From an uncultured Cellulophaga sp. (GTDB taxonomy: Bacteria > Bacteroidota > Bacteroidia > Flavobacteriales > Flavobacteriaceae), in contig CANMEI010000002.1 in NCBI GenBank assembly GCA_947496695.1, positions 434,001 through 498,000 of the forward strand: DNA of 64,000 nt, read 5' to 3'. Of the stretch, positions 8,073 through 18,191 are shown piece by piece. Each line of letters starts with the position of its first letter. The stretch's first letter is position 1. The translations under genes were made by a program, and so were the position numbers. The notes below the pieces were generated by a model. It did not search any database. It was not told the origin of the DNA and was given only the letters and a program-made list of their open reading frames with translations.

Positions 8073-10427
8073 TTAATCTATTGTTATAATTACACTACTT
8101 TCATTACCAAATGTATCAATTGCTAAAATTTTATGTGCTCCAATGTTAGGAGTTAACCCTATTTCATGAAAATTCTCAGTTTCTTTAATAAAAACCTCAT
8201 CTAAATACCAAAAAACTTTGGTCTCTGGTTTTGCATGAGCGAGTTTTACAACAACTTCATTTATTTTCCCTTCAAAATTTTTAGCCAATACTATTCTACT
8301 TCCATTTTTAGGATAAATAAACTCCATAGGAGAAACATTAGTGCTTACACAGTTACTTTTAAAAGGTGGTAAACTTCTATATGTTGGATGTGATTTTTTG
8401 TAGTAATATTCCATTATAGGAGGTAATACAAACCATGATTTGGCGATTGTTTTAGATAAATCTTCACATGAAGAATTAACCCTAAATTGTTTGTTTTTTT
8501 CTAAATGTACCATCTGGTGATACTTACAGACATTTACATAATTTTCTTTATTTGGGATACTTATGGTTTTCTTAGGACAAATATAAGATGCTAAATAACC
8601 ACTTTCTGCACATACTGTAACTTGGGTAAATTCGTCTAAAGGTTTTAAAAACCAGTCTGATTTTGGCAATACATCAAACACATCAAATAATATTGGCGCA
8701 GCACTAGTTACACCTGTTGTATTTGGCCTACCTTCTCCGTCGGCATTACCAACCCAAACCCCTACAACAAAATCGGTAGTAACACCAATTGCCCAAGCAT
8801 CCTTATTACCAAAACTGGTACCTGTTTTCCATGCAATCTCATTACTTGAATCATAAAACTCCCATGACTCACTACCTTCTGGTCTATTAACTTCCTTCAT
8901 AGCTTCAAAAGTTAGATAAATACTTCCGGCATCAAAAAGTGTTTTTTCTGTTGATTTTAAGCCAAAATCTATTGTTGAGTTTTGTGCCCAAATAGGTTCT
9001 ACAAATTCGTTCTTAAAATATTCACTTGATGAACTATTAAAATGATTTACGGTTGATGCTAAATTTGCATATGTTTTACATAAATCCCACAAATTACTTT
9101 CTGCACCACCTAATATTAACGTTAATCCGTAATGATCAGCAGATTTATTCAACCCTTTAAGTTTAAAGTTGCTTAATTGATCTCGAAATTTATGTAACCC
9201 GTACGATTGTAAAAGTCTTACTGCAGGTATATTTAATGAACGTGCCAATGCTTTTTTGGCTTCAATAGCTCCACTATACGATTCATTAAAATTTTCAGGT
9301 GAATAACCTGCTATTTGTGTGGGAATATCAGGAACTAGCATATTAGGCAACAATTCACCCGCATCTAACATAGCAGTATACAACAATGGTTTTAAAACAC
9401 TACCGGTACTTCTGTTCGCCAGTACCATATTTACATCTTTTTCATGTAAATTATCCGTTTGTGTATTGCCTGTATAAGCTAAAACTTTTCTTGTTTTTAC
9501 ATCTATAACTAGAACTGCAGCATTAAACACTAAATTTTGTTTTAATATTTCGTATTGCTTTTTAACAATTGCATTTACATTCTCTTGAAGATTTTTATCA
9601 ATAGTACTTTGTATACGTTCTCCTTTATTAGTTCTAGAAACTTGTTGCACAAAGTGTGGCGCATAATTGGGTAAAGCATAGGGTTTTTGTGGTAATTTTT
9701 CAAGTAAGGCTAAATCATATGTAATTTTATCAATACTATGGTTATCAAAAAGCTTTTTGAGCAACCGATTTCTTTTAACTAGAAGTTTTATTTGATTTTT
9801 ACCTGGATAAATTAAACTAGGTGCATTAGGCAATACAGCCAAAGTAGCTGTTTCTGCCCAAGAGAGTTGATGTGGTAATAATCCGAAATAACGCCAAGAT
9901 GCTACTTCTAAACCAACAACATTCCCTCCAAAAGGAGCATGACTAGCATATAATTGTAATATTTCTTTTTTTGAATACCTAAGCTCTAACCTGGTGGCTA
10001 AAATAAGTTCAATAAACTTTTCTCCATACGTTCTTTTTTTATTCTCTCGTGATAACCGGATTACTTGTTGTGTAATTGTACTACCACCACGAACTGTATG
10101 GTCTGCATTTATATTTGCAATAACAGCTTTACCCATTGATATGGGGTTAAAACCTATATGCTTATAAAAATAAGCATCTTCAAAGTTTAATAAACAGGTT
10201 TCAAATTTATAAGGCACGCTATCAACTACGGGAAAACGCCACTGCCCATCATCAGCAATTTTAGCACCTAATAAATACCCATCTTTACTTTCTATAACTG
10301 TAGCTGTAGGTTTTTCAAAAAGTACTTCAGGAAGACTAAAATAATATGCAATAAAAAGAACTGTTAATACAAACAGTTTTTTAGGATGTGTTTTTATAAA
10401 TATTACTAATTTATTTTTCAAACTCAT
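8073..10427 (-). CDS. pbpC: Penicillin-binding protein 1C
   Basis: 784 residues. It has a short cytoplasmic start, one membrane segment (about residues 15-32), a GT51 transglycosylase domain (FEDAYFYKHIGFNP, RGGSTITQQVIRL) and a transpeptidase domain with SxxK in TGSVLKP and KTG in WKTGTSFGNKD. The C-terminal region after about residue 690 fits the BiPBP_C domain typical of PbpC. It polymerises and crosslinks peptidoglycan in the periplasm. PbpC is classically paired with a bacterial alpha-2-macroglobulin; such a gene lies 1.9 kb away on the same strand. Its start overlaps the upstream ABM-domain gene by 17 bases. Confidence 0.92.
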   Translation of the reverse strand: MSLKNKLVIFIKTHPKKLFVLTVLFIAYYFSLPEVLFEKPTATVIESKDGYLLGAKIADDGQWRFPVVDSVPYKFETCLLNFEDAYFYKHIGFNPISMGKAVIANINADHTVRGGSTITQQVIRLSRENKKRTYGEKFIELILATRLELRYSKKEILQLYASHAPFGGNVVGLEVASWRYFGLLPHQLSWAETATLAVLPNAPSLIYPGKNQIKLLVKRNRLLKKLFDNHSIDKITYDLALLEKLPQKPYALPNYAPHFVQQVSRTNKGERIQSTIDKNLQENVNAIVKKQYEILKQNLVFNAAVLVIDVKTRKVLAYTGNTQTDNLHEKDVNMVLANRSTGSVLKPLLYTAMLDAGELLPNMLVPDIPTQIAGYSPENFNESYSGAIEAKKALARSLNIPAVRLLQSYGLHKFRDQLSNFKLKGLNKSADHYGLTLILGGAESNLWDLCKTYANLASTVNHFNSSSSEYFKNEFVEPIWAQNSTIDFGLKSTEKTLFDAGSIYLTFEAMKEVNRPEGSESWEFYDSSNEIAWKTGTSFGNKDAWAIGVTTDFVVGVWVGNADGEGRPNTTGVTSAAPILFDVFDVLPKSDWFLKPLDEFTQVTVCAESGYLASYICPKKTISIPNKENYVNVCKYHQMVHLEKNKQFRVNSSCEDLSKTIAKSWFVLPPIMEYYYKKSHPTYRSLPPFKSNCVSTNVSPMEFIYPKNGSRIVLAKNFEGKINEVVVKLAHAKPETKVFWYLDEVFIKETENFHEIGLTPNIGAHKILAIDTFGNESSVIITID

Positions 10428-10719
10428 ATTCTCTCTCTACTAAGCAAATACGAACTTTATAAAAAGAATACCAATCTTTTATTCCTTTCTGTTGTGCAAA
10501 AACATGATCTGTTTGTTTTTTCCAATTTGAAATAGCATCTAAACTTTTCCAATAACTAATTGTAATTCCTATTTGTTCGCGAGCACTTTCTACTCCTAAG
10601 AAGCCTTCTTGTATTTTAGCCAAGTCTTCCATTTTTTGAGCCATTTCTACATAACCATTATCATCATCTGTTCTAATAGAAGTGAAAATTACGGCATAGT
10701 ATGGTAACTTTGGCGTCAT
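10411..10719 (-). CDS. Antibiotic biosynthesis monooxygenase (ABM) domain protein
   Basis: 102 residues with the ferredoxin-like ABM fold: YYAVIFTSIRTDDDNGY at the N-terminus, GFLGVESAREQIGITISYW in the middle and a second beta-alpha unit at the end. Family members are small dimeric enzymes or heme-degrading proteins; the present one matches the YqjZ-like group of uncharacterised ABM proteins better than heme monooxygenases. Translation is probably coupled to pbpC through the 17-base overlap. Confidence 0.75.
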   Translation of the reverse strand: MTPKLPYYAVIFTSIRTDDDNGYVEMAQKMEDLAKIQEGFLGVESAREQIGITISYWKSLDAISNWKKQTDHVFAQQKGIKDWYSFYKVRICLVEREYEFEK

Positions 10720-10725
10720 AGAAAT

Positions 10726-11082
10726 CTAACTTATGTATTGGTTATCTACAAAATAATTAACAATAGCTTCTTTCATTAACACAGATTGTTCTCCTGATTT
10801 TAAAGGTGGTAACTCTTCTTTAATTGTGTAATGTGGCCAACCATCTTCATCAAAATAATCAAATGCATAAAAACCATATGGTTCTAGCAACCTACAAATT
10901 GCAATATGCATTAAATCAAGCTTCTCATTCTTTTTATAACTTCTGTGGTATTTCCCTAATTCTTGAACGCCTACTAAATAAATTATAGCGTCTAACTCTA
11001 ATGTATCACCATCTGCAAATTGTGAAGATAATTTTTGAATTAATACATCCCAACGCTCTTTTAATTGTATATCTCTTGCCAT
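10726..11082 (-). CDS. Conserved hypothetical protein
   Basis: 118 residues, no signal peptide or membrane segment. It is rich in charged and aromatic residues (YFDEDGWPHYTIKEELPP) with a mainly helical N-terminal half. I do not recognise a domain. It is the first gene of a three-gene minus-strand unit with the ABM protein (6-base gap) and pbpC, so a cytosolic role linked to envelope growth is possible but unproven. Confidence 0.6.
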   Translation of the reverse strand: MARDIQLKERWDVLIQKLSSQFADGDTLELDAIIYLVGVQELGKYHRSYKKNEKLDLMHIAICRLLEPYGFYAFDYFDEDGWPHYTIKEELPPLKSGEQSVLMKEAIVNYFVDNQYIS

Positions 11083-11194
11083 TATTATTAATATTAAAAA
11101 TACTCCTGTTTTCTTACATTATTTTCTATCAAGTACATGAAGAAGTATTGGTCTTTGAATTTTTAAATATTTTCAAAGGTACAAATCAAAGTTC

Positions 11195-11202
11195 TATATT
11201 TG
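11195..11202 (+). promoter_or_regulatory. -7 element upstream of cvpA
   Basis: TATATTTG matches TAnnTTTG, 16 bases before the preferred ATG at 11219. A TTTC at 11171-11174 with a 20-base spacer is the best -33 candidate. Confidence 0.5.
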
Positions 11203-11218
11203 TTTTAAAGTGCACATT

Positions 11219-11752
11219 ATGAATTTTTTGGATATTGTTTTAGGAATATTATTATTAATAGGGCTTTATAAAGGTTTTAAAAATGGCCTTTTTATTGAGC
11301 TAGCTTCATTAATAGCTTTAATAGCTGGTATTTTTGGCGCAATTCATTTCTCATACATAACTGGAGATTATTTGGCTCAACATATGAATTGGGATAAGCA
11401 ATACATGAATATTACCTCATTTGTAATTACGTTTATTATTATAGTTATTGCTGTACATTATGCAGGAAAGCTTTTAACAAAAATTGCCGATTTTGCTATG
11501 CTAGGGTTTTTAAACAAATTAGCTGGAGCCGTATTTGGCACTTTAAAAATTGCTGTGATTCTTGGAGCAATAATTATCTTTTTTGATAGTATTAATAACA
11601 ACATCACAATTATTAATGACGATACTAAAAAACAATCTAAATTATACGAACCTATAAAAGAGATTGGTCGTTTTATTTTCAGTAAAGTACTTATAATTGA
11701 TGAGTCAATATATTTTAAAAATAATGTAAAGTCTAACACTGAAATTTATTAA
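11219..11752 (+). CDS. cvpA: CvpA family membrane protein
   Basis: About 177 residues from the ATG at 11219; a GTG three codons upstream is also in frame, but the ATG begins the canonical MNFLDIVLGILLLIGLYKG. Four hydrophobic segments are seen, with the conserved YKGFKNGLFIE motif after the first and LNKLAGAVFGTLK before the last. CvpA is an inner-membrane protein named for colicin V production and linked to envelope robustness. The C-terminal 50 residues are polar. It is divergent from the pbpC unit, sharing a 136-base promoter region. Confidence 0.85.
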   Translation: MNFLDIVLGILLLIGLYKGFKNGLFIELASLIALIAGIFGAIHFSYITGDYLAQHMNWDKQYMNITSFVITFIIIVIAVHYAGKLLTKIADFAMLGFLNKLAGAVFGTLKIAVILGAIIIFFDSINNNITIINDDTKKQSKLYEPIKEIGRFIFSKVLIIDESIYFKNNVKSNTEIY

Positions 11753-11850
11753 ATACTTAATTTTAAAGAGTTTAATTGCTTTTTATCGTAATTTTTTTAA
11801 GGTTGAAAATTCCTACACTAAATTTATATTTTTATTCAACCAAAATAAAA

Positions 11851-12282
11851 ATGATACGAAGTTTAAAAAATTCTCCCTATTATAAAGAAGCCTTTAATGA
11901 GTTAATTTACCCATTTGGAAGTTATTATTTATTTGACGGCTTTGTTGTTGCTGAAATAAATGAAGATGTCATTTATTCTTGGGAAAAACATGGTAAACAA
12001 ATAACTCAAGAAATTTCAAACCTATACGAGAATAATGGTGATGGACTAATATATATTACCAATAGGATTTATAATTATTCAGTTAAGCCATCTGATTGGT
12101 TAAAATTTTATAAAAACAATTTTAACTTAAAAGCTTACGGTATTGTTAGTTATTCTGAAAAAGGTAAGAAAAACTCATTGTTAGAACGCTTGTTCATGAG
12201 TTCTAAAATGAAAAGGTTTACCTGTATTAATAGTGCCATAAAATGGGCTATTAATGAGAGTATTCAAAAAAAAATCGCTTAA
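11851..12282 (+). CDS. Conserved hypothetical protein (STAS/SpoIIAA-like size)
   Basis: 143 residues from the ATG at 11851 (MIRSLKNSPYYKEA). An in-frame ATG at 11776 would add 25 residues that look like translated intergenic DNA, so I reject it. The protein is soluble, with a strand-helix pattern (FVVAEINEDVIYSWEKHGKQ) similar to small flavobacterial proteins annotated as STAS/SpoIIAA-like. That assignment is weak. It follows cvpA by about 100 bases and ends in a bidirectional terminator. Confidence 0.6.
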   Translation: MIRSLKNSPYYKEAFNELIYPFGSYYLFDGFVVAEINEDVIYSWEKHGKQITQEISNLYENNGDGLIYITNRIYNYSVKPSDWLKFYKNNFNLKAYGIVSYSEKGKKNSLLERLFMSSKMKRFTCINSAIKWAINESIQKKIA

Positions 12283-12314
12283 ATAAAGCACTAAATTAAA
12301 TTTAGTGCTTTATT
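12282..12314. terminator. Bidirectional terminator between convergent genes
   Basis: AATAAAGCACTAAATT and its inverse around 12297/12298 make a near-perfect 15-16 bp hairpin with A/T runs at both sides. It lies between the stop of the upstream plus-strand gene and the stop of the alpha-2-macroglobulin gene. Confidence 0.75.
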
Positions 12315-12329
12315 AACTGTTCTTAATTT

Positions 12330-15300
12330 TTATTGAACAACTTTAACCCATTGCCCTTTAGTTCTTACCATATAATGATTATCATACATAGCTTCAGCCT
12401 GTATACCTGGTAAATAATATTCACCTAAATACGAAGCATTTAATAATATTCTGAATGATTTAGATTCATTAGCCTTCATATCAAAATAAAAATTCGCTCG
12501 ATCATCACGTAAATCAGTATAAGTAACATCATTTTGAGCATAGTTACCAAAATCAGTAAAACGCGTATTTACAATTTCCCATCCACTAGGGAAAATTTCA
12601 GTCAATGCCATATTTTTAATACCATTACCTGTTGAGTTTGTAATAGTAACTTCGGCAACAAAATCAGTTCCTTGATTTAAACTTGTTATATTTATATTCG
12701 AGCCATCTCTATTTTTAAATTTAGAAATTATTGAAAGATTAAGTACTCTTGGCCTTTCTTCCCCTACAGGCAATATTCCATCACTAATAACACTAGCGTA
12801 AAGCATATTTGCTTCTAAATTTTTAATCTCAATACTATTGATTCCTTTTTTAATTTGTAGCGACCTGTTTGCTAATGTTTTTGATGTATTTACATTTTCT
12901 CTTTTTCCATTTACAGTAACTGAAGCTTTAATGCCTTTACCACCCACCATTTTAGCAAATTTACCAATAGCCAATAAGCTATATGCAGTACTTTGGGTAC
13001 TCATCCATTTTTCTTCTTTTAAATTAGAAGCTACTGTCTTAGCTAATTCTTGTGCTTTAATTTTATCATGTAATAAAATATAGGTTTCTAATACCATTGC
13101 ACTATTTCTTTCAGAAGAACCATAGGTATAGTAATTATACTTATTTGAATATTCTTCAATTTTAGCTGTTCCTAAAACCTCTTTAGCCACATTGGCCTGA
13201 CCAATTAAACCGTATGCAGCCGCTAGTCTAAATTTAGCTTCGTCAGATATACCACTAGTTTCTCTTAAACGGTTCATTGAAGCAACATCAGCATTACCCG
13301 AAAGCGCTAAGGTGTATAACCGATAAGCTTGAGCTAAATCAACAGTATTACCAGAACGCCATTGTTTTGCAACATTTTGTTGGTACTTAACCCATTTAGC
13401 TTTAAACCCAATTGGCATTACATACCCTTTTTTCTCTGCTTCTAGTAAAAAATGACCTGCATAGGTTGTTCCCCAATCGTTAGTAAAGCTTTGCCCTGGC
13501 CAATATGAAAATCCTCCGTTAGATTTTTGAAAACCACCTAAACGCTTAATCGCATCTTCTATATTTTTTTGTGTTTCTTTTTTCTTTTCAGAAGTTAGAT
13601 CAAAAATATCATTCAAATACAATTGCGGAAATGCTGCAGATGTAGTTTGCTCTACACAACCATGAGGATAACGAATTAAATATTGCATTCTACCATTAAA
13701 ACTCATTGGAGGTAAAGTAGAAAACTCAATACTTGCTGTATTACTACCTGAAATTCCGAATGTTTCTAAACTAACTGTTTGACTGCTATTAGCATCTAAA
13801 ACAAAATCTTGAATTTCAGAAGTTTTTGGATTTGGATTTACCACATCAATAGGAATTTCAAATGATGCCTTTTCTCCTCCTCCTGAAGCTTCAACAATTA
13901 CTTTACCAATACCTTTAAAATCTGCCACATCTAAATCAAAATACACCATTTTTTCATCTGGCTGATCAAATGTTAACGTTTTGGTAGCATCTCCAGAAAC
14001 CGTAAAAGCTTTATCCTTTTTAATTTTTATTGTTACATTTTTAACTTTTTTCTCCATTGCAAAAACGGTAACAGGTAAGGTTACTTTTTCACCCGGAGTT
14101 ATTTTTCGTGGTAATGATGCTAAGATCATTAATGGTTTACGAACCGGAGTTGTTTTCTCCGCATTACCATATGCCTCATTTGTTGCATCACCAGCAATTA
14201 CCATAGTTCTAACTGAACCAACATATTTTGGTATACTAATTTTATGTGATTTAGACGCTCCTTCTTTTAGTGAAAAAGGTCCTAAATACACTACCATTGG
14301 CTCAAACCTATTTGCTTTTTTATTTTTAGCACCTGCTAATTCATCATCTCCACCAATTGAGAATACTTGATTTATTTTACCACCATAAGCCCCAATTACC
14401 TCGTCATAAATATCCCAAGTTTTTACACCTAAGGCTTCTCGTGCATAAAACGTCTTCCAGGCATCTGGTGTTTTAAAACGTGTTAAATCTAAAAGACCTT
14501 CATCAACAATAGCAATAGTATACGTCATTGCTTTTTTATTTTTTTCGCTCACCTTAACCGTAATGTTTTCTTCAGGACGTAATACATCAGGCATTTTAAT
14601 CTGTGGCTCTAATCTTGTTTTTGGGTTTTCAACTCCAACACCTACAACACCATACATACGTATAGGTGAATCATTTAATGTAGATGCATGTGGTTGTAAT
14701 AATGCTATATTAATATAAATATTAGGTGTATATAATTCTGTAATTGGTAATTCAAACTTAGTTTCCCCCTTTGTAGTTTCTACCCATAAAGATTCTAAAA
14801 CCTCACTACCATTTTCAACAGTTACCAAAGCTCTTCCTCCTTCTGAACTAGGCAAAGTAATAATTGCTTTTTCACCTACATTATACTTTTCTTTATTTGT
14901 AGAGAACAACAACATTGTAGCTGCGGACGGATCATTTTTACGAGATTTTCCTGCCCATCCTGGCCAATCTATATACACAGCTTTACCCGTAGCATGACCT
15001 CCGTTTTCATCTTCAACACGTACTAGATACCTACCCCAATCTGGATATTTTAATTCAAATTCAAATGAACCTTTACCATTTGTGGCTGTGTTAATTGTTT
15101 CTTCATAAACAGACTCTCTATATTCACTACTATTATACGATGATAAATTATCTGCAGAGGTATCCCACCACCATCTCCAGCTTACTTTGTATATAGAAAC
15201 TTTTAAATTTTTTGTTGCTTTAGGTTTTCCATTTTTATCAACTGTAACTACTTCAAATTTATGCTTTACATCTGTAAGTAACATACCTCTAGTTTTATCA

Positions 15301-17852
15301 CCTTTTGGAGCATTTAAACCAACATAAGTTTTGTAAGGTGAATATGGTTTTGTAAAAACATCTGTACTAAAGTCGCCTCCGTTTTCATAAACTTTTGTTA
15401 CAAAAGATGCATTTAACATACCCGGTGCATTACCTTCTAATTCTGGGTTTATTTTAAAGCTAGCTTTACCTTTCTCATCAATTCTACCATCAAAAACTAC
15501 TTGATCTTCAGTTGAAAAACTACGTGTAGGATCATCAAAAACAAATCCTGGAAATGTTTTAAAGGTTGTTATAGTAGGATTAAATTTAGCAGCAATATCA
15601 GCATTTAAGTTTTTAGCAATTGCACCATGTAACCACTTAACTTCCATAGTACCTTGTATTGGGCATGAACCCTCTAAAATAGCTGCTCCAAAATCAGATT
15701 TGATTTTTAATCTATTTGGTTTAATTGTTTCTATTTTTAGTGTTTTAGTAAATGTTGCTCCTCCTACAGAAATTTTAGTCAACCAATTACCTGTTGGATC
15801 ATTCTCATCTGTTTTTAAATTAAAGCTATAGGTGTTGTTTACTCCATTAGTTTTTATTTCTTGATGTACTACTTTATTATATGGATCTATCAATTCTAAT
15901 TTAACAGGGTGATTAGCGGGTAGTTTATTTGCATTATCATTTAATATAAATGATAAATAAATATGATCGCCTGGTCTCCAAACTCCTCGTTCAGTATAAA
16001 TAAAACCTTTGATTCCTTTTTGTAATCGTACTCCAGAAACATCAAACTTACTTACCGAAAGTACATTACCTTCATTTAACTTTACATAAGTTTTTTCTCC
16101 ATTATTTTCCGCAACCGCAAAATAAGCTTGATTGTTTTCTGCATCAAAAAATGATATTCCTTCATCATCAGTAATAGTACTACCTACCTCTTGTTGCTGG
16201 TAATTATAAAAAGTAATTTTTGCTCCTTCTACAGGGCTAGTGCTAACTATATCACTAACTGCAATAAAATAACTTTTATTTAATCCCTTTTTTATAGTAA
16301 CTCCTAGATCAGATGCTAAAACATTAACACTAACTTTTTTGTCATAATAATATGAGGTATTACATGGGTTTTCTCTTTCACTCCAGTTATAATCATAATA
16401 ACCGTATTCATCATAATAATCTTCTACATTATCCCACGAACTATCTTCATTTTCTACATCATAATTTTCTGATTTTGCTACTTCTGTTTCAAAATTAGTT
16501 TCCTCGCAATCATACATACTGTATGATGGTTTGTACGAAAGTTCTACTCTATAAATAGCTCCTTTTTCAGGTGTTATTAATGATTTTAAATCTAACGCAT
16601 GTGCTTTCCATTTACCGTCATTTACAGATAAGTTATTATGTAATTCTAGTCGTTTAGTAGCTACTGGCCGACCAACTTTTTTAATGTAAGAATTGCCGTT
16701 TAAGTTATTATCTTGAAGAAATTGTAATACATTATTTTCATATATTCTTAAAACCGAAACATCAATATATTTAAGATTTACAGTTTCAAAATTAATTTTT
16801 AAATTACTTGATGATGGCAAAATAGAACCATTAGATAGCAACCTAACTGCAGGTTTAATTTGTTCAAAAGCAATACGTTCTTCAAACTTACTTTTTAATT
16901 TAAGACCATCTACACTTTGTATACCATCAAAAACCTCTAGTAATACTGTTCCGTTAATTTCAATAGATGGATAAACTTTTAAAGTATTTCCACTAACAGA
17001 AAATTTTAAATTATTATCACCTTCTATTACTACTAATCCTTTAAAGTTTTGATCTTTTTTAATCGGATCAGAAAAATTAATATTTAGTTGTGACCTTGAT
17101 CCTTTTTCTGTTAAAGCATCTAATATTGTAAAGTTATTTTTTCCTGGAATTATTAATGTATTTACTCCTTTGCTATTAATATCATGCTTTGTACCATCCC
17201 AAGAAATTTCTAATTCACTGTCTTCGTCAAAACGCTTAATACTATCTATTTTAAACTCAAAAAGATTCCCTTCTTTAACAGTTTTATCAAATTTCACAGT
17301 AATTACTTCCCCTTTTTGTTTAATACTAACTAGTGATTGTGCTGTTTCTAATGTAAGTACATCTGCACTTCGTAATTGTCCATCTATATATTGATATTCT
17401 TTAGAATATGATTGCAATGCATTAGTGTTTATAGAAAATTGTTGTTCTAATGTTTTTACAAAAAATGTAAGTTCTTCTAAATCTTCAGGTACATTATCAA
17501 TTATATCTTCTAAAGCTAAAACAAAAGCATATGTAGTATTTTGCTTAAACCCTTTTTCTGGTATAAATGCAATAGTTTTATTATCAAGAGCGACAACTTT
17601 ACCCGCTACGTTGGGTGACACTTCAAACAAATCGCTATCTAATTCATCTCCTGTATTCCATGATTCAATTGGATTTTTTAATATGACACGAACATCACTT
17701 TTTACCGAAATAACTCCGTGTGTAATTTCAACTACTTGATCTTGATATAAGTTAAGATTATCTGTTTGACTTGCAAAATCGCTGGTCTTATTCTTACAGC
17801 CAATAGTAAATAAAATAAATACTAAAATTATTGATAATGATTTAATACTCAT
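12330..17852 (-). CDS. Bacterial alpha-2-macroglobulin lipoprotein with thioester motif
   Basis: 1840 residues. It begins with a lipoprotein signal (lipobox TIGC, Cys19) and continues through repeated macroglobulin beta-sandwich domains, the MG/bait-type region, an A2M signature block and an alpha-helical thioester domain. The thioester CVEQ is present at residues 1399-1402 (YPHGCVEQTT), so the protein should be able to trap proteases covalently, as in the Escherichia coli YfhM type. A Tyr/Asp/Glu-rich insert near residues 445-495 is unusual. It is thought to guard the periplasm together with PbpC, which here is on the same strand but four genes away. Confidence 0.92.
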   Translation of the reverse strand: MSIKSLSIILVFILFTIGCKNKTSDFASQTDNLNLYQDQVVEITHGVISVKSDVRVILKNPIESWNTGDELDSDLFEVSPNVAGKVVALDNKTIAFIPEKGFKQNTTYAFVLALEDIIDNVPEDLEELTFFVKTLEQQFSINTNALQSYSKEYQYIDGQLRSADVLTLETAQSLVSIKQKGEVITVKFDKTVKEGNLFEFKIDSIKRFDEDSELEISWDGTKHDINSKGVNTLIIPGKNNFTILDALTEKGSRSQLNINFSDPIKKDQNFKGLVVIEGDNNLKFSVSGNTLKVYPSIEINGTVLLEVFDGIQSVDGLKLKSKFEERIAFEQIKPAVRLLSNGSILPSSSNLKINFETVNLKYIDVSVLRIYENNVLQFLQDNNLNGNSYIKKVGRPVATKRLELHNNLSVNDGKWKAHALDLKSLITPEKGAIYRVELSYKPSYSMYDCEETNFETEVAKSENYDVENEDSSWDNVEDYYDEYGYYDYNWSERENPCNTSYYYDKKVSVNVLASDLGVTIKKGLNKSYFIAVSDIVSTSPVEGAKITFYNYQQQEVGSTITDDEGISFFDAENNQAYFAVAENNGEKTYVKLNEGNVLSVSKFDVSGVRLQKGIKGFIYTERGVWRPGDHIYLSFILNDNANKLPANHPVKLELIDPYNKVVHQEIKTNGVNNTYSFNLKTDENDPTGNWLTKISVGGATFTKTLKIETIKPNRLKIKSDFGAAILEGSCPIQGTMEVKWLHGAIAKNLNADIAAKFNPTITTFKTFPGFVFDDPTRSFSTEDQVVFDGRIDEKGKASFKINPELEGNAPGMLNASFVTKVYENGGDFSTDVFTKPYSPYKTYVGLNAPKGDKTRGMLLTDVKHKFEVVTVDKNGKPKATKNLKVSIYKVSWRWWWDTSADNLSSYNSSEYRESVYEETINTATNGKGSFEFELKYPDWGRYLVRVEDENGGHATGKAVYIDWPGWAGKSRKNDPSAATMLLFSTNKEKYNVGEKAIITLPSSEGGRALVTVENGSEVLESLWVETTKGETKFELPITELYTPNIYINIALLQPHASTLNDSPIRMYGVVGVGVENPKTRLEPQIKMPDVLRPEENITVKVSEKNKKAMTYTIAIVDEGLLDLTRFKTPDAWKTFYAREALGVKTWDIYDEVIGAYGGKINQVFSIGGDDELAGAKNKKANRFEPMVVYLGPFSLKEGASKSHKISIPKYVGSVRTMVIAGDATNEAYGNAEKTTPVRKPLMILASLPRKITPGEKVTLPVTVFAMEKKVKNVTIKIKKDKAFTVSGDATKTLTFDQPDEKMVYFDLDVADFKGIGKVIVEASGGGEKASFEIPIDVVNPNPKTSEIQDFVLDANSSQTVSLETFGISGSNTASIEFSTLPPMSFNGRMQYLIRYPHGCVEQTTSAAFPQLYLNDIFDLTSEKKKETQKNIEDAIKRLGGFQKSNGGFSYWPGQSFTNDWGTTYAGHFLLEAEKKGYVMPIGFKAKWVKYQQNVAKQWRSGNTVDLAQAYRLYTLALSGNADVASMNRLRETSGISDEAKFRLAAAYGLIGQANVAKEVLGTAKIEEYSNKYNYYTYGSSERNSAMVLETYILLHDKIKAQELAKTVASNLKEEKWMSTQSTAYSLLAIGKFAKMVGGKGIKASVTVNGKRENVNTSKTLANRSLQIKKGINSIEIKNLEANMLYASVISDGILPVGEERPRVLNLSIISKFKNRDGSNINITSLNQGTDFVAEVTITNSTGNGIKNMALTEIFPSGWEIVNTRFTDFGNYAQNDVTYTDLRDDRANFYFDMKANESKSFRILLNASYLGEYYLPGIQAEAMYDNHYMVRTKGQWVKVVQ

Positions 17853-18191
17853 AAAGTTGGTTTTTAAAACAGTAAAGCTAAATGGTTTTTTACTATATAT
17901 ACTAACTGAAAACAGGGATATTTATTTCACAACTAATGCTTCATAACAATCATTTAAAACCTACAGATCTACATCTATAAATTATCCATAAATATTAATT
18001 ATGAATTTAACAATACAAACATCATAGTTTTACATTGTTATTAATAATTAATGTATTTCGTCGAAAATAAAATTAACCTTATAGCATATCACTATTTTTT
18101 TATTAAAATTACACTATTGATTAATTAATCATTTAGAGAAACGAAACACCCCCCATTTTTCATCTCTTTTCCTACTTACAAATAAACCATT
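17853..18191. other. Intergenic region between divergent envelope genes
   Basis: 339 bases between the divergent alpha-2-macroglobulin and CAP-domain lipoprotein genes. It is very AT-rich and must hold both promoters, but I see no convincing TTTG-N19-TAnnTTTG pair, no hairpin with a T run and no ORF of note. A CCCCCC run at about 18149 is out of character for this DNA. Confidence 0.5.

Noticed and set aside
11776..11850. N-terminal extension of the hypothetical gene at 11851
   Set aside because: The 25 added residues look like translated intergenic DNA; the ATG at 11851 directly begins the plausible protein.
13981..14370. 129-residue plus-strand ORF inside the alpha-2-macroglobulin gene
   Set aside because: Antisense shadow; the minus-strand frame has clear protein domains, and this ORF has no recognisable motif or start context.
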